From Escherichia ruysiae (lineage in GTDB: Bacteria > Pseudomonadota > Gammaproteobacteria > Enterobacterales > Enterobacteriaceae), in NCBI RefSeq assembly GCF_902498915.1, contig NZ_CABVLQ010000001.1: a stretch of 64,000 nucleotides of DNA. One strand, 5' to 3'. Positions 53,889 through 63,488 of this stretch are shown one piece after another. Each line of letters opens with the position of its first letter. Within the stretch, counting starts at the first letter, position 1. A program made the translations under genes and the position numbers. The notes beneath the pieces were generated by a model. That model was given only the letters and a program-made list of their open reading frames with translations. It made no database searches and was not told the origin of the DNA.

Positions 53889-54974
53889 ATGGCTGGAAAC
53901 ACAATAGGACAACTCTTTCGCGTAACCACCTTCGGCGAATCGCACGGGCTGGCGCTCGGCTGTATCGTCGATGGTGTGCCGCCAGGCATCCCGCTCACGG
54001 AAGCGGATCTGCAACACGATCTCGACCGTCGTCGCCCAGGGACATCGCGCTATACCACCCAGCGCCGCGAGCCGGATCAGGTCAAAATTCTCTCCGGCGT
54101 TTTTGAAGGCGTCACCACCGGCACCAGCATTGGCTTGTTGATCGAAAACACCGATCAGCGTTCTCAGGATTACAGCGCGATTAAGGACGTTTTCCGCCCA
54201 GGCCATGCCGATTACACCTACGAACAAAAATACGGCTTGCGCGATTATCGCGGCGGCGGTCGTTCTTCCGCTCGTGAAACCGCCATGCGCGTTGCGGCAG
54301 GGGCGATTGCCAAAAAATATCTCGCTGAGAAATTTGGCATTGAAATTCGCGGCTGCCTGACCCAGATGGGCGATATTCCGCTGGAAATCAAAGACTGGTC
54401 GCAGGTTGAGCAAAATCCGTTCTTCTGCCCGGATCCGGACAAAATCGAAGCCTTAGATGAACTGATGCGTGCGCTGAAAAAAGAGGGCGACTCCATCGGT
54501 GCGAAAGTCACCGTTGTTGCCAGTGGCGTTCCTGCCGGACTTGGCGAGCCGGTCTTTGACCGCCTGGATGCCGACATCGCCCACGCGCTGATGAGCATCA
54601 ACGCGGTGAAAGGCGTGGAAATTGGCGATGGTTTTGACGTGGTGGCGCTGCGCGGCAGCCAGAACCGCGACGAAATCACCAAAGACGGTTTCCAGAGCAA
54701 CCATGCGGGCGGCATTCTCGGCGGTATCAGCAGCGGGCAGCAAATCATTGCCCATATGGCGCTGAAACCGACCTCCAGCATTACTGTGCCGGGGCGTACC
54801 ATTAACCGCTTTGGCGAAGAAGTTGAGATGATCACCAAAGGCCGTCACGATCCCTGTGTCGGGATCCGCGCGGTGCCGATCGCTGAAGCGATGCTGGCGA
54901 TCGTTTTAATGGATCACCTGCTACGGCAGCGGGCGCAAAATGCCGATGTGAAGACTGATATTCCACGCTGGTAA
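53889..54974 (+). CDS. aroC: chorismate synthase AroC
   Basis: AroC makes chorismate from EPSP with reduced FMN, ending the shikimate pathway. The 361-residue protein has the signatures GESHGLALGCIVDGVPPG (about 14-31), FRPGHADYTYEQKYGLRDYRGGGRSSARETAMRVAAGA (described in parts, about 104-141) and RHDPCVGIRAVPIAEAM near 318-334. The ATG at 53889 gives the E. coli N-terminus; a GTG three bases earlier is less likely. It is followed by mepA, three bases on. Confidence 0.97.
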   Translation: MAGNTIGQLFRVTTFGESHGLALGCIVDGVPPGIPLTEADLQHDLDRRRPGTSRYTTQRREPDQVKILSGVFEGVTTGTSIGLLIENTDQRSQDYSAIKDVFRPGHADYTYEQKYGLRDYRGGGRSSARETAMRVAAGAIAKKYLAEKFGIEIRGCLTQMGDIPLEIKDWSQVEQNPFFCPDPDKIEALDELMRALKKEGDSIGAKVTVVASGVPAGLGEPVFDRLDADIAHALMSINAVKGVEIGDGFDVVALRGSQNRDEITKDGFQSNHAGGILGGISSGQQIIAHMALKPTSSITVPGRTINRFGEEVEMITKGRHDPCVGIRAVPIAEAMLAIVLMDHLLRQRAQNADVKTDIPRW

Positions 54975-54977
54975 AAA

Positions 54978-55802
54978 ATGAACAAAACCGCGATTGCGCT
55001 GCTGGCTCTGCTTGCCAGTAGCGCCAGCCTGGCAGCGACGCCGTGGCAAAAAATAACCCAACCTGTGCCGGGTAGCGCACAATCGATAGGCAGTTTTTCC
55101 AATGGCTGTATCGTCGGTGCTGACACGCTGCCGATACACTCCGAACATTATCAGGTGATGCGTACCGACCAGCGTCGCTATTTCGGACACCCGGATCTGG
55201 TGATGTTTATTCAGCGTCTGAGTAGCCAGGTGAACAATCTGGGCATGGGTACGGTGCTGATTGGCGATATGGGGATGCCCGCTGGTGGGCGTTTCAACGG
55301 CGGTCACGCCAGCCACCAGACCGGACTGGATGTTGATATCTTCCTGCAACTGCCAAAAATACGCTGGACTTCCGCGCAGCTCTTGCGTCCGCAAGCACTA
55401 AACTTAGTTTCCCGCGACGGTAAACACGTTGTTCCGACGCTGTGGAAGCCAGAAATTTTCAGCTTGATCAAACTCGCCGCCCAGGACAAAGACGTCACGC
55501 GCATTTTTGTTAATCCGGCGATTAAACAACAACTTTGCCTTGATGCGGGCACCGATCGCGACTGGTTGCGCAAAGTGCGACCCTGGTTCCAGCATCGCGC
55601 GCATATGCATGTACGATTACGTTGTCCTGCCGATAGTCTGGAGTGTGAAGATCAACCTTTACCGCCGCCGGGCGATGGCTGCGGGGCAGAACTGCAAAGC
55701 TGGTTTGAACCACCGAAACCAGGAACAACCAAGCCTGAGAAGAAGACACCGCCTCCGTTGCCGCCTTCCTGCCAGGCGCTACTGGATGAGCACGTGATCT
55801 AA
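54978..55802 (+). CDS. mepA: penicillin-insensitive murein endopeptidase MepA
   Basis: MepA cleaves cross-links in peptidoglycan as a metallopeptidase of the LAS family. The 274-residue protein has a signal peptide (cleavage near 19, ...SLA). It shows the zinc ligands GGHASHQTGLDVDIF (His 113 and Asp 120) and the final histidine in HRAHMHVRLRCP near 209. Periplasmic cysteines form disulfides. It starts three bases after aroC and overlaps yfcA by one base. Confidence 0.96.
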   Translation: MNKTAIALLALLASSASLAATPWQKITQPVPGSAQSIGSFSNGCIVGADTLPIHSEHYQVMRTDQRRYFGHPDLVMFIQRLSSQVNNLGMGTVLIGDMGMPAGGRFNGGHASHQTGLDVDIFLQLPKIRWTSAQLLRPQALNLVSRDGKHVVPTLWKPEIFSLIKLAAQDKDVTRIFVNPAIKQQLCLDAGTDRDWLRKVRPWFQHRAHMHVRLRCPADSLECEDQPLPPPGDGCGAELQSWFEPPKPGTTKPEKKTPPPLPPSCQALLDEHVI

Positions 55803-56611
55803 TGGAAACGTTTAATAGCCTGTTTATGGTCTCCCCGCTATTGCTGGGCGTTCTCTTTTTTGTCGCCATGCTGGCGGGATTTATTGACTCGATTGCCGGT
55901 GGCGGTGGGTTACTTACCATTCCGGCGTTAATGGCGGCGGGGATGTCTCCCGCTAACGCGCTGGCAACCAATAAACTGCAAGCCTGCGGCGGCTCTATTT
56001 CCGCCACTATCTACTTTATTCGCCGCAAAGTGGTTAGTTTAAGCGATCAGAAACTCAATATCGCCATGACCTTTGTCGGCTCAATGAGCGGCGCACTGCT
56101 GGTGCAATACGTTCAGGCTGATGTCTTACGGCAGATTTTGCCCATTCTGGTAATTTGTATCGGTCTCTATTTCTTGCTGATGCCCAAACTGGGAGAAGAA
56201 GATCGCCAGCGCCGGATGTACGGCCTACCTTTCGCGTTAATTGCTGGTGGTTGTGTCGGTTTTTACGATGGATTCTTTGGCCCGGCTGCCGGATCGTTTT
56301 ACGCGCTGGCCTTCGTTACGCTGTGCGGATTCAACCTCGCCAAAGCCACGGCTCACGCTAAATTACTTAACGCAACGTCAAACATAGGCGGTTTGCTGCT
56401 GTTTATTCTCGGCGGCAAAGTGATTTGGGCGACAGGATTCGTGATGCTGGTGGGGCAGTTTCTCGGCGCGCGCATGGGTTCAAGACTGGTGTTGAGCAAA
56501 GGACAAAAGCTGATCCGCCCGATGATCGTTATTGTATCGGCGGTGATGAGTGCCAAATTACTTTATGATAGCCACGGACAGGAGATCCTCCACTGGTTGG
56601 GGATGAACTAA
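55802..56611 (+). CDS. yfcA: YfcA, TSUP-family membrane transporter
   Basis: The 269-residue protein has about eight hydrophobic helices and belongs to the TauE/SafE (TSUP) family of anion exporters. It has the family GGGGLLTIPALMAAGMSPANALATNK stretch near 32-57 (seen in parts). Substrate is not known; sulfur-containing anions are the usual guess. It is coupled to both mepA and epmC by one-base overlaps. Confidence 0.9.
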   Translation: METFNSLFMVSPLLLGVLFFVAMLAGFIDSIAGGGGLLTIPALMAAGMSPANALATNKLQACGGSISATIYFIRRKVVSLSDQKLNIAMTFVGSMSGALLVQYVQADVLRQILPILVICIGLYFLLMPKLGEEDRQRRMYGLPFALIAGGCVGFYDGFFGPAAGSFYALAFVTLCGFNLAKATAHAKLLNATSNIGGLLLFILGGKVIWATGFVMLVGQFLGARMGSRLVLSKGQKLIRPMIVIVSAVMSAKLLYDSHGQEILHWLGMN

Positions 56612-57159
56612 TGAACAGTACACACCACTATGAGCAGTTGATTGAAATTTTTAATAGCTGCTTTGCCGATGAATTTAATACCCGTCTGATTAAAGGCGAC
56701 GACGAACCGATCTATCTTCCTGCTGATGCGGAAATACCGTTTAACCGAATCGTCTTTGCTCATGGTTTTTATGCCAGCGCAATTCATGAGATTTCGCACT
56801 GGTGTATTGCCGGGAAAGCGCGCCGTGAACTGGTTGATTTCGGCTACTGGTATTGCCCGGACGGACGCGATGCCCAAACGCAAAGCCAGTTTGAAGATGT
56901 TGAAGTTAAGCCGCAGGCGCTGGACTGGTTGTTCTGCGTGGCGGCGGGATATCCGTTTAACGTTAGCTGCGACAATCTGGAAGGCGACTTCGAACCGGAT
57001 CGCGTGGTGTTCCAGCGACGCGTACATGCGCAGGTGATGGATTATCTGGCAAACGGTATTCCCGAACGTCCGGCACGCTTCATAAACGCATTACAAAATT
57101 ATTATCACACGCCGGAAATTACGGCGGAACAGTTCCCGTGGCCGGAAGAGCTCAACTGA
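56611..57159 (+). CDS. epmC: elongation factor P hydroxylase EpmC
   Basis: EpmC (YfcM) hydroxylates the modified lysine of elongation factor P. The 182-residue protein has the metal-binding histidine segment HGFYASAIHEISHWCIAG near 51-68, with a likely iron site. Its start overlaps the yfcA stop by one base. Confidence 0.94.
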   Translation: MNSTHHYEQLIEIFNSCFADEFNTRLIKGDDEPIYLPADAEIPFNRIVFAHGFYASAIHEISHWCIAGKARRELVDFGYWYCPDGRDAQTQSQFEDVEVKPQALDWLFCVAAGYPFNVSCDNLEGDFEPDRVVFQRRVHAQVMDYLANGIPERPARFINALQNYYHTPEITAEQFPWPEELN

Positions 57160-57192
57160 AGCCAGCGCCACGTTTTACAATGAGGAAAGAAG

Positions 57193-57471
57193 ATGATCGC
57201 GGAGTTTGAATCACGCATTCTGGCATTAATCGACGGTATGGTTGACCATGCCAGTGATGATGAGTTGTTTGCCAGTGGATATTTGCGTGGCCACCTGACG
57301 TTAGCCATCGCAGAACTGGAAAGTGGTGATGACCACTCCGCCCAGGCTGTGCATACAACCGTTAGCCAGAGTCTGGAAAAAGCCATTGGCGCCGGTGAAT
57401 TGTCGCCGCGTGACCAGGCGCTGGTTACCGATATGTGGGAAAAACTGTTTCAGCAGGCGTCACAGCAGTAA
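57193..57471 (+). CDS. yfcL: YfcL, conserved small helical protein
   Basis: The 92-residue protein is helical and acidic, with DELFASGYLRGHLTLAIAELE near 24-44. It is a conserved YfcL-family protein; function is unknown. It lies 33 bases after epmC with its own AGGAAAGAAG ribosome site, at the end of the aroC-to-yfcL run. A REP element follows. Confidence 0.9.
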   Translation: MIAEFESRILALIDGMVDHASDDELFASGYLRGHLTLAIAELESGDDHSAQAVHTTVSQSLEKAIGAGELSPRDQALVTDMWEKLFQQASQQ

Positions 57472-57478
57472 GTTGTTG

Positions 57479-57578
<100 letters not shown>

Positions 57579-57591
57579 ATGCCAAAGCTGA

Positions 57592-59598
57592 TTACCCGGC
57601 CTTCACCATTTTACCTTTCAACAATTTCCGTACCCATAACCGATTCGGATTTAACGCCGCCAGCGTACTGGCATCCATCGGAATCGGTTCGTCGCTCATC
57701 TGCGCCGCCAGAATTTCGGCACACAGCGGGGCAGAACACAAACCACGCGAACCCAAAGCTGCAAGCATAAACAGATCGTCATAAACCGGCGCGCTTACCG
57801 CCTCATCTTTCTGTTCCGCCAGCGAGGCATATTCCGCGAGCGTTGCGTCATAATCGGGAACATTGCCCACCATTGGCAGATGATCGCGGGTGGCACAACG
57901 TACACCGCAACGCGCCTCTTTATCACTGACATCGACTTCTGTCGTCCATTTCGCCTGCGGGAAACAATCAATCAACCGCTGGCGATTCTGCTGCTGATCA
58001 TCTTCACTGTACGTCGTATCTTCACTACCGCGATGGTAACTGGCGCCAATACAATGATGCTGATTTGCCGGATTTTGCGGCGTGAGATAACCGTCATAAC
58101 ACAGCACCTGCTTCAGTTTCGCCAGTTCCGGTGTTGTCGGAATATGGCTAACCTGACCGGCAACTGAATACACCGGCAGAGGCGATGTTTGGCTGAAACG
58201 GCTAATTTGATGCCCGTTCGCCAGTACCACCACACTATGCGTCGCTTGCTTATCACCTGCAAAATTCAGCAACCAACAGTCATCCTTATGGGATAAGTCC
58301 TGTAACTGGTGTTGATAACGAATCTGTAAGCCTTGCTGTTGCGCCAGTTCCAGCACATTACGGGTCAGTTCTGCCGGGCACAACCAGCCACCTTGCGGAT
58401 ATGTAATACCGCCGCAATTTGTTACTACACCTGTAACGCCTTCAACCTCATTCGCCCCGACTGCAACAGCCAGATCTGCGGGTAAATCCATCGACAGCAT
58501 CTGCGTGATTTTATGCTGGCTTTTCTCATCCCAGCCTAACTGCGTGACGCCGCACCAGTCATGATCAAATTTAACGGGCAATAAATCGTAAAGCCGACGA
58601 GCAAAAGTAAACGCATTAGAGAAAAAGCGGTTCAGCGCCTCATCATGTTTGCTTAATAACGGATACAGCGCCCCCTGACGATTGCCGGAAGCACCCAGCG
58701 CGGGGGCTTCATCCGCGCAATAAAGCGTTACCTGCCAGCCGCGACGCAACAGCGCCAGAGACAATAACGCGCTGGCGATACCGCCGCCGATAACTGCGGC
58801 TTCCCGTTTGCTGCTGCCTGTACGGTTAAACCACGGCGTGGAGGAGGGGAGTGGTAATGTCTGTTCCATTACGCCGCAAAGCATTTCCCGTTTTCGCCCA
58901 AAGCCCTTACGCTTTTGCATTGTGAATCCGGCTTCCTGCAAACCGCGACGGACAAATCCGGCAGAAGTGAAGGTCGCCAGCGTGCCGCCAGGACGCGCCA
59001 GACGCGCCATGGCATTAAACAGGTTTTGCGTCCACATATCCGGGTTTTTCGCGGGCGCAAAGCCGTCCAGAAACCAGGCATCCACTTTTTGATTCAGCGA
59101 ATCGTCCAGTTGGCTGGTCAGTTCGTTAATGTCGCCAAACCATAAATCCAGCGTTACGCGTCCTTCATCGAGCAATAAACGATGGCAACCGGGTAAGGGT
59201 AAAGGCCACTGCGCCTGGAGTTGTTCCGCCCAAGGCGCCAGTTCCGGCCAGTGTTGATGCGCTAACGCTAAATCAGCACGGGTGAGGGGAAATTTCTCAA
59301 AACTAATGAAATGTAAGCGTTGTAATTGCGCCTGCGGATGCACTTCGCGAAACTGATCAAATGCCTGCCATAGCGTCAGGAAGTTTAATCCGGTGCCGAA
59401 GCCGCTCTCGGCTACCACAAACAGAGGATGTGGATGAGCAGGAAAACGTGCCTCTAATTGGTTACCTCCCAGAAAGACATAACGCGTCTCTTCCAGTCCG
59501 TTATCGTTGGAAAAATATACATCGTCAAAATCTTGGGAAACAGGTGTACCCTCAGCATTAAATTCGAGGTTGGCAGGTTGTATTGCGTAGTGTTTCAC
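57592..59598 (-). CDS. mnmC: bifunctional tRNA 5-methylaminomethyl-2-thiouridine enzyme MnmC
   Basis: MnmC finishes the mnm5s2U modification of wobble uridines: its C-terminal oxidoreductase domain removes the carboxymethyl group and its N-terminal domain methylates the amine. The 668-residue protein has a SAM-binding methyltransferase domain (about 1-245, with ESGFGTGLNFL near 65 and DGFAPAKNPDMW near 178). An FAD domain (about 265-668) has AAVIGGGIASALLSLALLRRG near 267. The GTG start at 59598 gives the E. coli length; the longer upstream frame was not chosen. Confidence 0.95.
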   Translation of the reverse strand: MKHYAIQPANLEFNAEGTPVSQDFDDVYFSNDNGLEETRYVFLGGNQLEARFPAHPHPLFVVAESGFGTGLNFLTLWQAFDQFREVHPQAQLQRLHFISFEKFPLTRADLALAHQHWPELAPWAEQLQAQWPLPLPGCHRLLLDEGRVTLDLWFGDINELTSQLDDSLNQKVDAWFLDGFAPAKNPDMWTQNLFNAMARLARPGGTLATFTSAGFVRRGLQEAGFTMQKRKGFGRKREMLCGVMEQTLPLPSSTPWFNRTGSSKREAAVIGGGIASALLSLALLRRGWQVTLYCADEAPALGASGNRQGALYPLLSKHDEALNRFFSNAFTFARRLYDLLPVKFDHDWCGVTQLGWDEKSQHKITQMLSMDLPADLAVAVGANEVEGVTGVVTNCGGITYPQGGWLCPAELTRNVLELAQQQGLQIRYQHQLQDLSHKDDCWLLNFAGDKQATHSVVVLANGHQISRFSQTSPLPVYSVAGQVSHIPTTPELAKLKQVLCYDGYLTPQNPANQHHCIGASYHRGSEDTTYSEDDQQQNRQRLIDCFPQAKWTTEVDVSDKEARCGVRCATRDHLPMVGNVPDYDATLAEYASLAEQKDEAVSAPVYDDLFMLAALGSRGLCSAPLCAEILAAQMSDEPIPMDASTLAALNPNRLWVRKLLKGKMVKAG

Positions 59599-59673
59599 GT
59601 AAGTTACTCGTCTTACAGGCGGTGGCTCGATCTTAGCGATGTGTGTCAGGCTGCGCAAATTTCTCTATAAATT

Positions 59674-59690
59674 GTCTGATCGGACTTGTT
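59674..59690 (+). promoter_or_regulatory. FadR-like activator site upstream of fabB
   Basis: GTCTGATC-G-GACTTGTT agrees with 11 of 16 specified positions of the FadR consensus AACTGGTCNGACCAGTT. In E. coli FadR activates fabB from a site at this place, just before the -35 region. Confidence 0.6.
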
Positions 59691-59714
59691 CGGCGTACAA
59701 GTGTACGCTATTGT
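59687..59714 (+). promoter_or_regulatory. fabB promoter with FabR palindrome in the spacer
   Basis: TTGTTC (59687-59692) and TATTGT (59709-59714) form a promoter with a 16-base spacer. The spacer is exactly the perfect inverted repeat GCGTACA-AG-TGTACGC (59693-59708), the known FabR operator type. FabR bound there would compete with RNA polymerase. Confidence 0.75.
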
Positions 59715-59756
59715 GCATTCGAAACTTACTCTATGTGCGACTTACAGAGGTATTGA

Positions 59757-60977
59757 ATGAAACGTGCAGTGATTACTGGCCTGGGCATTGTTTCCAGCAT
59801 CGGTAATAACCAGCAGGAAGTCCTGGCATCTCTGCGTGAAGGACGTTCAGGGATCACTTTCTCTCAGGAGCTGAAGGATTCCGGCATGCGTAGCCACGTC
59901 TGGGGCAACGTAAAACTGGATACCACTGGCCTCATTGACCGCAAAGTTGTGCGCTTTATGAGCGACGCATCCATCTATGCATTCCTTTCTATGGAGCAGG
60001 CAATTGCAGATGCTGGCCTCTCTCCGGAAGCTTACCAGAATAACCCGCGCGTTGGCCTGATTGCAGGTTCCGGCGGCGGTTCCCCGCGTTTCCAGGTGTT
60101 CGGCGCTGACGCAATGCGTGGCCCGCGCGGCCTGAAAGCGGTTGGCCCGTATGTGGTCACCAAAGCGATGGCATCTGGCGTTTCTGCCTGCCTCGCCACA
60201 CCGTTTAAAATTCACGGTGTTAACTACTCCATCAGCTCCGCGTGTGCGACTTCCGCACACTGTATCGGTAACGCAGTCGAGCAGATCCAACTGGGCAAAC
60301 AAGATATCGTGTTTGCTGGCGGCGGCGAAGAACTGTGCTGGGAAATGGCGTGCGAATTTGACGCAATGGGCGCGCTGTCTACCAAATACAACGACACCCC
60401 GGAAAAAGCCTCCCGTACTTATGACGCTCATCGTGATGGTTTCGTTATCGCTGGCGGCGGTGGTATGGTCGTGGTGGAAGAGCTGGAACACGCTCTGGCA
60501 CGTGGCGCCCACATCTACGCTGAAATCGTTGGCTACGGCGCAACGTCTGATGGCGCAGATATGGTTGCTCCGTCTGGTGAAGGTGCGGTTCGCTGCATGA
60601 AGATGGCGATGCACGGCGTTGATACCCCAATCGACTACCTGAACTCTCACGGTACTTCAACTCCGGTTGGCGACGTGAAAGAGCTGGCGGCTATCCGTGA
60701 AGTGTTCGGCGATAAGAGCCCGGCGATTTCTGCAACCAAAGCAATGACCGGTCACTCACTGGGCGCGGCGGGTGTGCAGGAAGCTATCTACTCTCTGCTG
60801 ATGCTGGAACACGGCTTTATCGCCCCGAGCATCAACATTGAAGAGCTGGACGAACAGGCGGCGGGTCTGAACATCGTGACCGAAACAACCGATCGCGAAC
60901 TGACTACCGTTATGTCTAACAGCTTCGGCTTCGGCGGCACCAACGCCACGCTGGTAATGCGTAAGCTGAAAGATTAA
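59757..60977 (+). CDS. fabB: 3-oxoacyl-ACP synthase I FabB
   Basis: FabB extends acyl chains and is needed for unsaturated fatty acid synthesis. The 406-residue beta-ketoacyl synthase has the active cysteine in SISSACATSAHC near 158-169, then NSHGTSTPVGD (His 298) and TKAMTGHSLGAAG (His 333). The C-terminal SFGFGGTNATLV is intact. FadR and FabR sites lie upstream. Confidence 0.98.
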   Translation: MKRAVITGLGIVSSIGNNQQEVLASLREGRSGITFSQELKDSGMRSHVWGNVKLDTTGLIDRKVVRFMSDASIYAFLSMEQAIADAGLSPEAYQNNPRVGLIAGSGGGSPRFQVFGADAMRGPRGLKAVGPYVVTKAMASGVSACLATPFKIHGVNYSISSACATSAHCIGNAVEQIQLGKQDIVFAGGGEELCWEMACEFDAMGALSTKYNDTPEKASRTYDAHRDGFVIAGGGGMVVVEELEHALARGAHIYAEIVGYGATSDGADMVAPSGEGAVRCMKMAMHGVDTPIDYLNSHGTSTPVGDVKELAAIREVFGDKSPAISATKAMTGHSLGAAGVQEAIYSLLMLEHGFIAPSINIEELDEQAAGLNIVTETTDRELTTVMSNSFGFGGTNATLVMRKLKD

Positions 60978-60985
60978 TAGATAGA

Positions 60986-61023
60986 GTCGGTCGGATAAAA
61001 CGCGTCAGCGTCGCATCCGACAC
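60986..61023. repeat. single REP unit after fabB
   Basis: GTCGGATAAAACGCGTCAGCGTCGCATCCGAC is an imperfect REP palindrome, located just past the fabB stop codon and before its terminator. Confidence 0.75.
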
Positions 61024-61029
61024 TAACGC

Positions 61030-61055
61030 AAAAGGGAGCCTGATGGTTCCCTTTT
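61030..61055 (+). terminator. intrinsic terminator of fabB
   Basis: AAAAGGGA and TCCCTTTTT pair around GCCTGATGGT and end in a T-run. Confidence 0.8.
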
Positions 61056-61218
61056 TCACATCATTGACAATTGCCGCCTGTTCCAGGCAAACTTCCCGCT
61101 TTGTCGATTTCCTTCTGAAAAGACGTAAGCGTTAAATCCTGCCAACGCACCGTAACCCTGAAACCAGAGAGATGAGACGGGGAAATTCCTCGCCTTGCGC
61201 TGCATTCTGGAGTAATGC

Positions 61219-62397
61219 ATGACTGCTGTAAGCCAAACAGAAACACGATCTTCTGCCAATTTTTCACTCTTTCGTATCGCCTTTGCGGTTTTTCTAACTT
61301 ACATGACCGTAGGGTTACCGTTGCCGGTTATCCCGCTGTTTGTTCATCATGAACTGGGCTATGGCAACACCATGGTCGGGATTGCCGTCGGCATTCAGTT
61401 TCTGGCTACGGTGCTGACGCGTGGCTACGCCGGGCGGCTGGCCGATCAATATGGCGCAAAACGTTCGGCGCTTCAGGGGATGTTAGCTTGTGGTCTGGCT
61501 GGCGGCGCGCTGCTGCTGGCGGCGCTGTTACCCGTCTCCGCACCGTTCAAATTTGCCCTGTTGGTCGTCGGGCGTTTGATTCTTGGCTTTGGTGAAAGCC
61601 AGTTACTGACGGGCGCTCTGACCTGGGGATTAGGCATCGTTGGGCCAAAACATTCCGGCAAAGTGATGTCATGGAACGGAATGGCGATTTACGGTGCCCT
61701 CGCTGTTGGTGCGCCGCTTGGCCTGTTGATTCATAGCCATTACGGTTTTGCCGCACTGGCGCTCACCACAATGGCATTACCCTTACTGGCGTGGGCCTGT
61801 AACGGCACAGTGCGCAAAGTACCGGCCCTGGCGGGAGAACGTCCATCGCTGTGGAGCGTTATCGGGCTTATCTGGAAACCAGGGTTAGGTTTGGCACTAC
61901 AAGGCGTTGGTTTTGCGGTTATCGGGACTTTCGTTTCGCTCTACTTTGCCAGCAAAGGATGGGCGATGGCGGGCTTTACTCTTACCGCGTTTGGCGGCGC
62001 ATTTGTCGTGATGCGCGTCATGTTTGGCTGGATGCCGGATCGTTTTGGCGGCGTAAAAGTGGCGATTGTCTCTCTGCTGGTGGAAACGATAGGCTTGTTG
62101 TTGCTCTGGCAGGCGCCGGCCGCGTGGGTCGCATTAGCAGGTGCGGCGTTAACCGGAGCAGGGTGTTCGCTTATTTTCCCTGCGCTGGGTGTGGAAGTGG
62201 TTAAACGTGTTCCTTCCCAGGTTCGCGGTACTGCGCTCGGCGGCTATGCCGCGTTTCAGGATATCGCCCTCGGCGTTTCCGGGCCGCTGGCGGGAGTGCT
62301 GGCGACCTCGTTTGGCTACTCTTCGGTATTTCTTGCTGGGGCGATATCGGCGGTGCTGGGGATTATCGTGACGATACTGTCGTTTCGCCGGTGTTAA
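61219..62397 (+). CDS. yfcJ: YfcJ, major facilitator superfamily transporter
   Basis: The 392-residue protein has about twelve transmembrane helices. It carries the MFS loop motif GRLADQYGAKRSALQG near 72-87 and a second-half variant WMPDRFGGVKVAI. It belongs to the drug:H+ antiporter-like families, in E. coli linked with arabinose efflux, without a firm substrate. It overlaps the convergent flk by four bases. Confidence 0.9.
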   Translation: MTAVSQTETRSSANFSLFRIAFAVFLTYMTVGLPLPVIPLFVHHELGYGNTMVGIAVGIQFLATVLTRGYAGRLADQYGAKRSALQGMLACGLAGGALLLAALLPVSAPFKFALLVVGRLILGFGESQLLTGALTWGLGIVGPKHSGKVMSWNGMAIYGALAVGAPLGLLIHSHYGFAALALTTMALPLLAWACNGTVRKVPALAGERPSLWSVIGLIWKPGLGLALQGVGFAVIGTFVSLYFASKGWAMAGFTLTAFGGAFVVMRVMFGWMPDRFGGVKVAIVSLLVETIGLLLLWQAPAAWVALAGAALTGAGCSLIFPALGVEVVKRVPSQVRGTALGGYAAFQDIALGVSGPLAGVLATSFGYSSVFLAGAISAVLGIIVTILSFRRC

Positions 62398-63389
62398 CTC
62401 ACCAGCCAAACCAACATCACAACGATGACGACGAATAATATCCACAAGCTGGGGCGCATTGACATTTTTTGTATCGTGTCAATGAATGGGGTAAAGGGAT
62501 TGAACAGCGGTTGAATATTACGCGGTTCAATGCCTTTCACCCGCCGCTGATAGAGCTGGTTAAGGATATCCTCGGCCTGTGCAGAAGTCAGGGCTGAATG
62601 CGTAGAAAGGCCATACTTTTGCTCAACATAGGTCGATAATACCGTCAGCTCGCTGGCATCCAGTGGCTGTTTTAGCGCCATCTGGAGCGACTCCAGCGTC
62701 GGTGTGTGTTGCTGACTTAACGCCTGACGCGCCTGTAACCAGGTGACGAGATGGTTAAACTGTTTCGCCGGAATCAACTCGCCATCTTTCACCCCTGAAA
62801 GTTCCAGCATCGATTGCCAGATCTGTTTACTGGGTTCCCCCGTGGCTGCCGCGAGTTTTGTGACCAGTTGCTTGAGCGTATTGTGCTCTGCTGGTAATAA
62901 AGGTCGCTCGGTCGCCTGGCGCTGTTGCGGCTGTGGGATAACCATCTTCCCTTCTTGTAGCAGAGTCAGGACGGTTTTTAATTGCTCCGGTGAGAGTTGA
63001 TTCAGAGGTGTCTGGCCAAAATTATGCCGGATATAATCCGTGACGGCCTGACGATTATTCCCCAGACGTAAATATTCCCCCAATTGAGCCAGAAGTTGGC
63101 GGACAGAATAACTTTTTTGCGCAGATAGCAGATGTTGCGCAAGGTTTTGTTCTGCGGCCGGGAAGTGGCGTGAAAGCAAAGGTGAATCACCCGGCAGACC
63201 GATGTCGTGCTTTATATTGGCCCACAATTCCGCTCTCTGCTGTTGCGTCAGCGAAGTTATTTTGGTCATCAAACTTTCCAACGCGGTACGTTGCAAGCTG
63301 GATAAAGGTTGATTGCCTGCGCCAGACGACAGGTTATCCCCCTGCCCTGGTGGTTGCGCAGGAGGAAGGCCTGAAAGAGGTTGTATCAT
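62394..63389 (-). CDS. flk: flagellar biosynthesis regulator Flk
   Basis: Flk (RflH) is linked to the control of flagellar hook-length sensing and FlgM export in Salmonella and E. coli. The 331-residue protein is mostly soluble, Gln- and Leu-rich, with one C-terminal membrane anchor (about 313-329, LWILFVVIVVMLVWLV) facing the cytoplasm. It is divergent from pdxB. Confidence 0.93.
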   Translation of the reverse strand: MIQPLSGLPPAQPPGQGDNLSSGAGNQPLSSLQRTALESLMTKITSLTQQQRAELWANIKHDIGLPGDSPLLSRHFPAAEQNLAQHLLSAQKSYSVRQLLAQLGEYLRLGNNRQAVTDYIRHNFGQTPLNQLSPEQLKTVLTLLQEGKMVIPQPQQRQATERPLLPAEHNTLKQLVTKLAAATGEPSKQIWQSMLELSGVKDGELIPAKQFNHLVTWLQARQALSQQHTPTLESLQMALKQPLDASELTVLSTYVEQKYGLSTHSALTSAQAEDILNQLYQRRVKGIEPRNIQPLFNPFTPFIDTIQKMSMRPSLWILFVVIVVMLVWLVS

Positions 63390-63488
63390 TATGTATCCTT
63401 ATACCTGAAATCATCGCAAGTATGCCTGGCCGCGAGATTATGGCACACTTATCCGGTTAACTCTCGTTCTCATACAGGTAGCACAAAC

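Noticed and set aside
52871..53998. Open frame of 375 codons on the minus strand
   Set aside because: It is the complement of prmB; no domain or start signal supports it.
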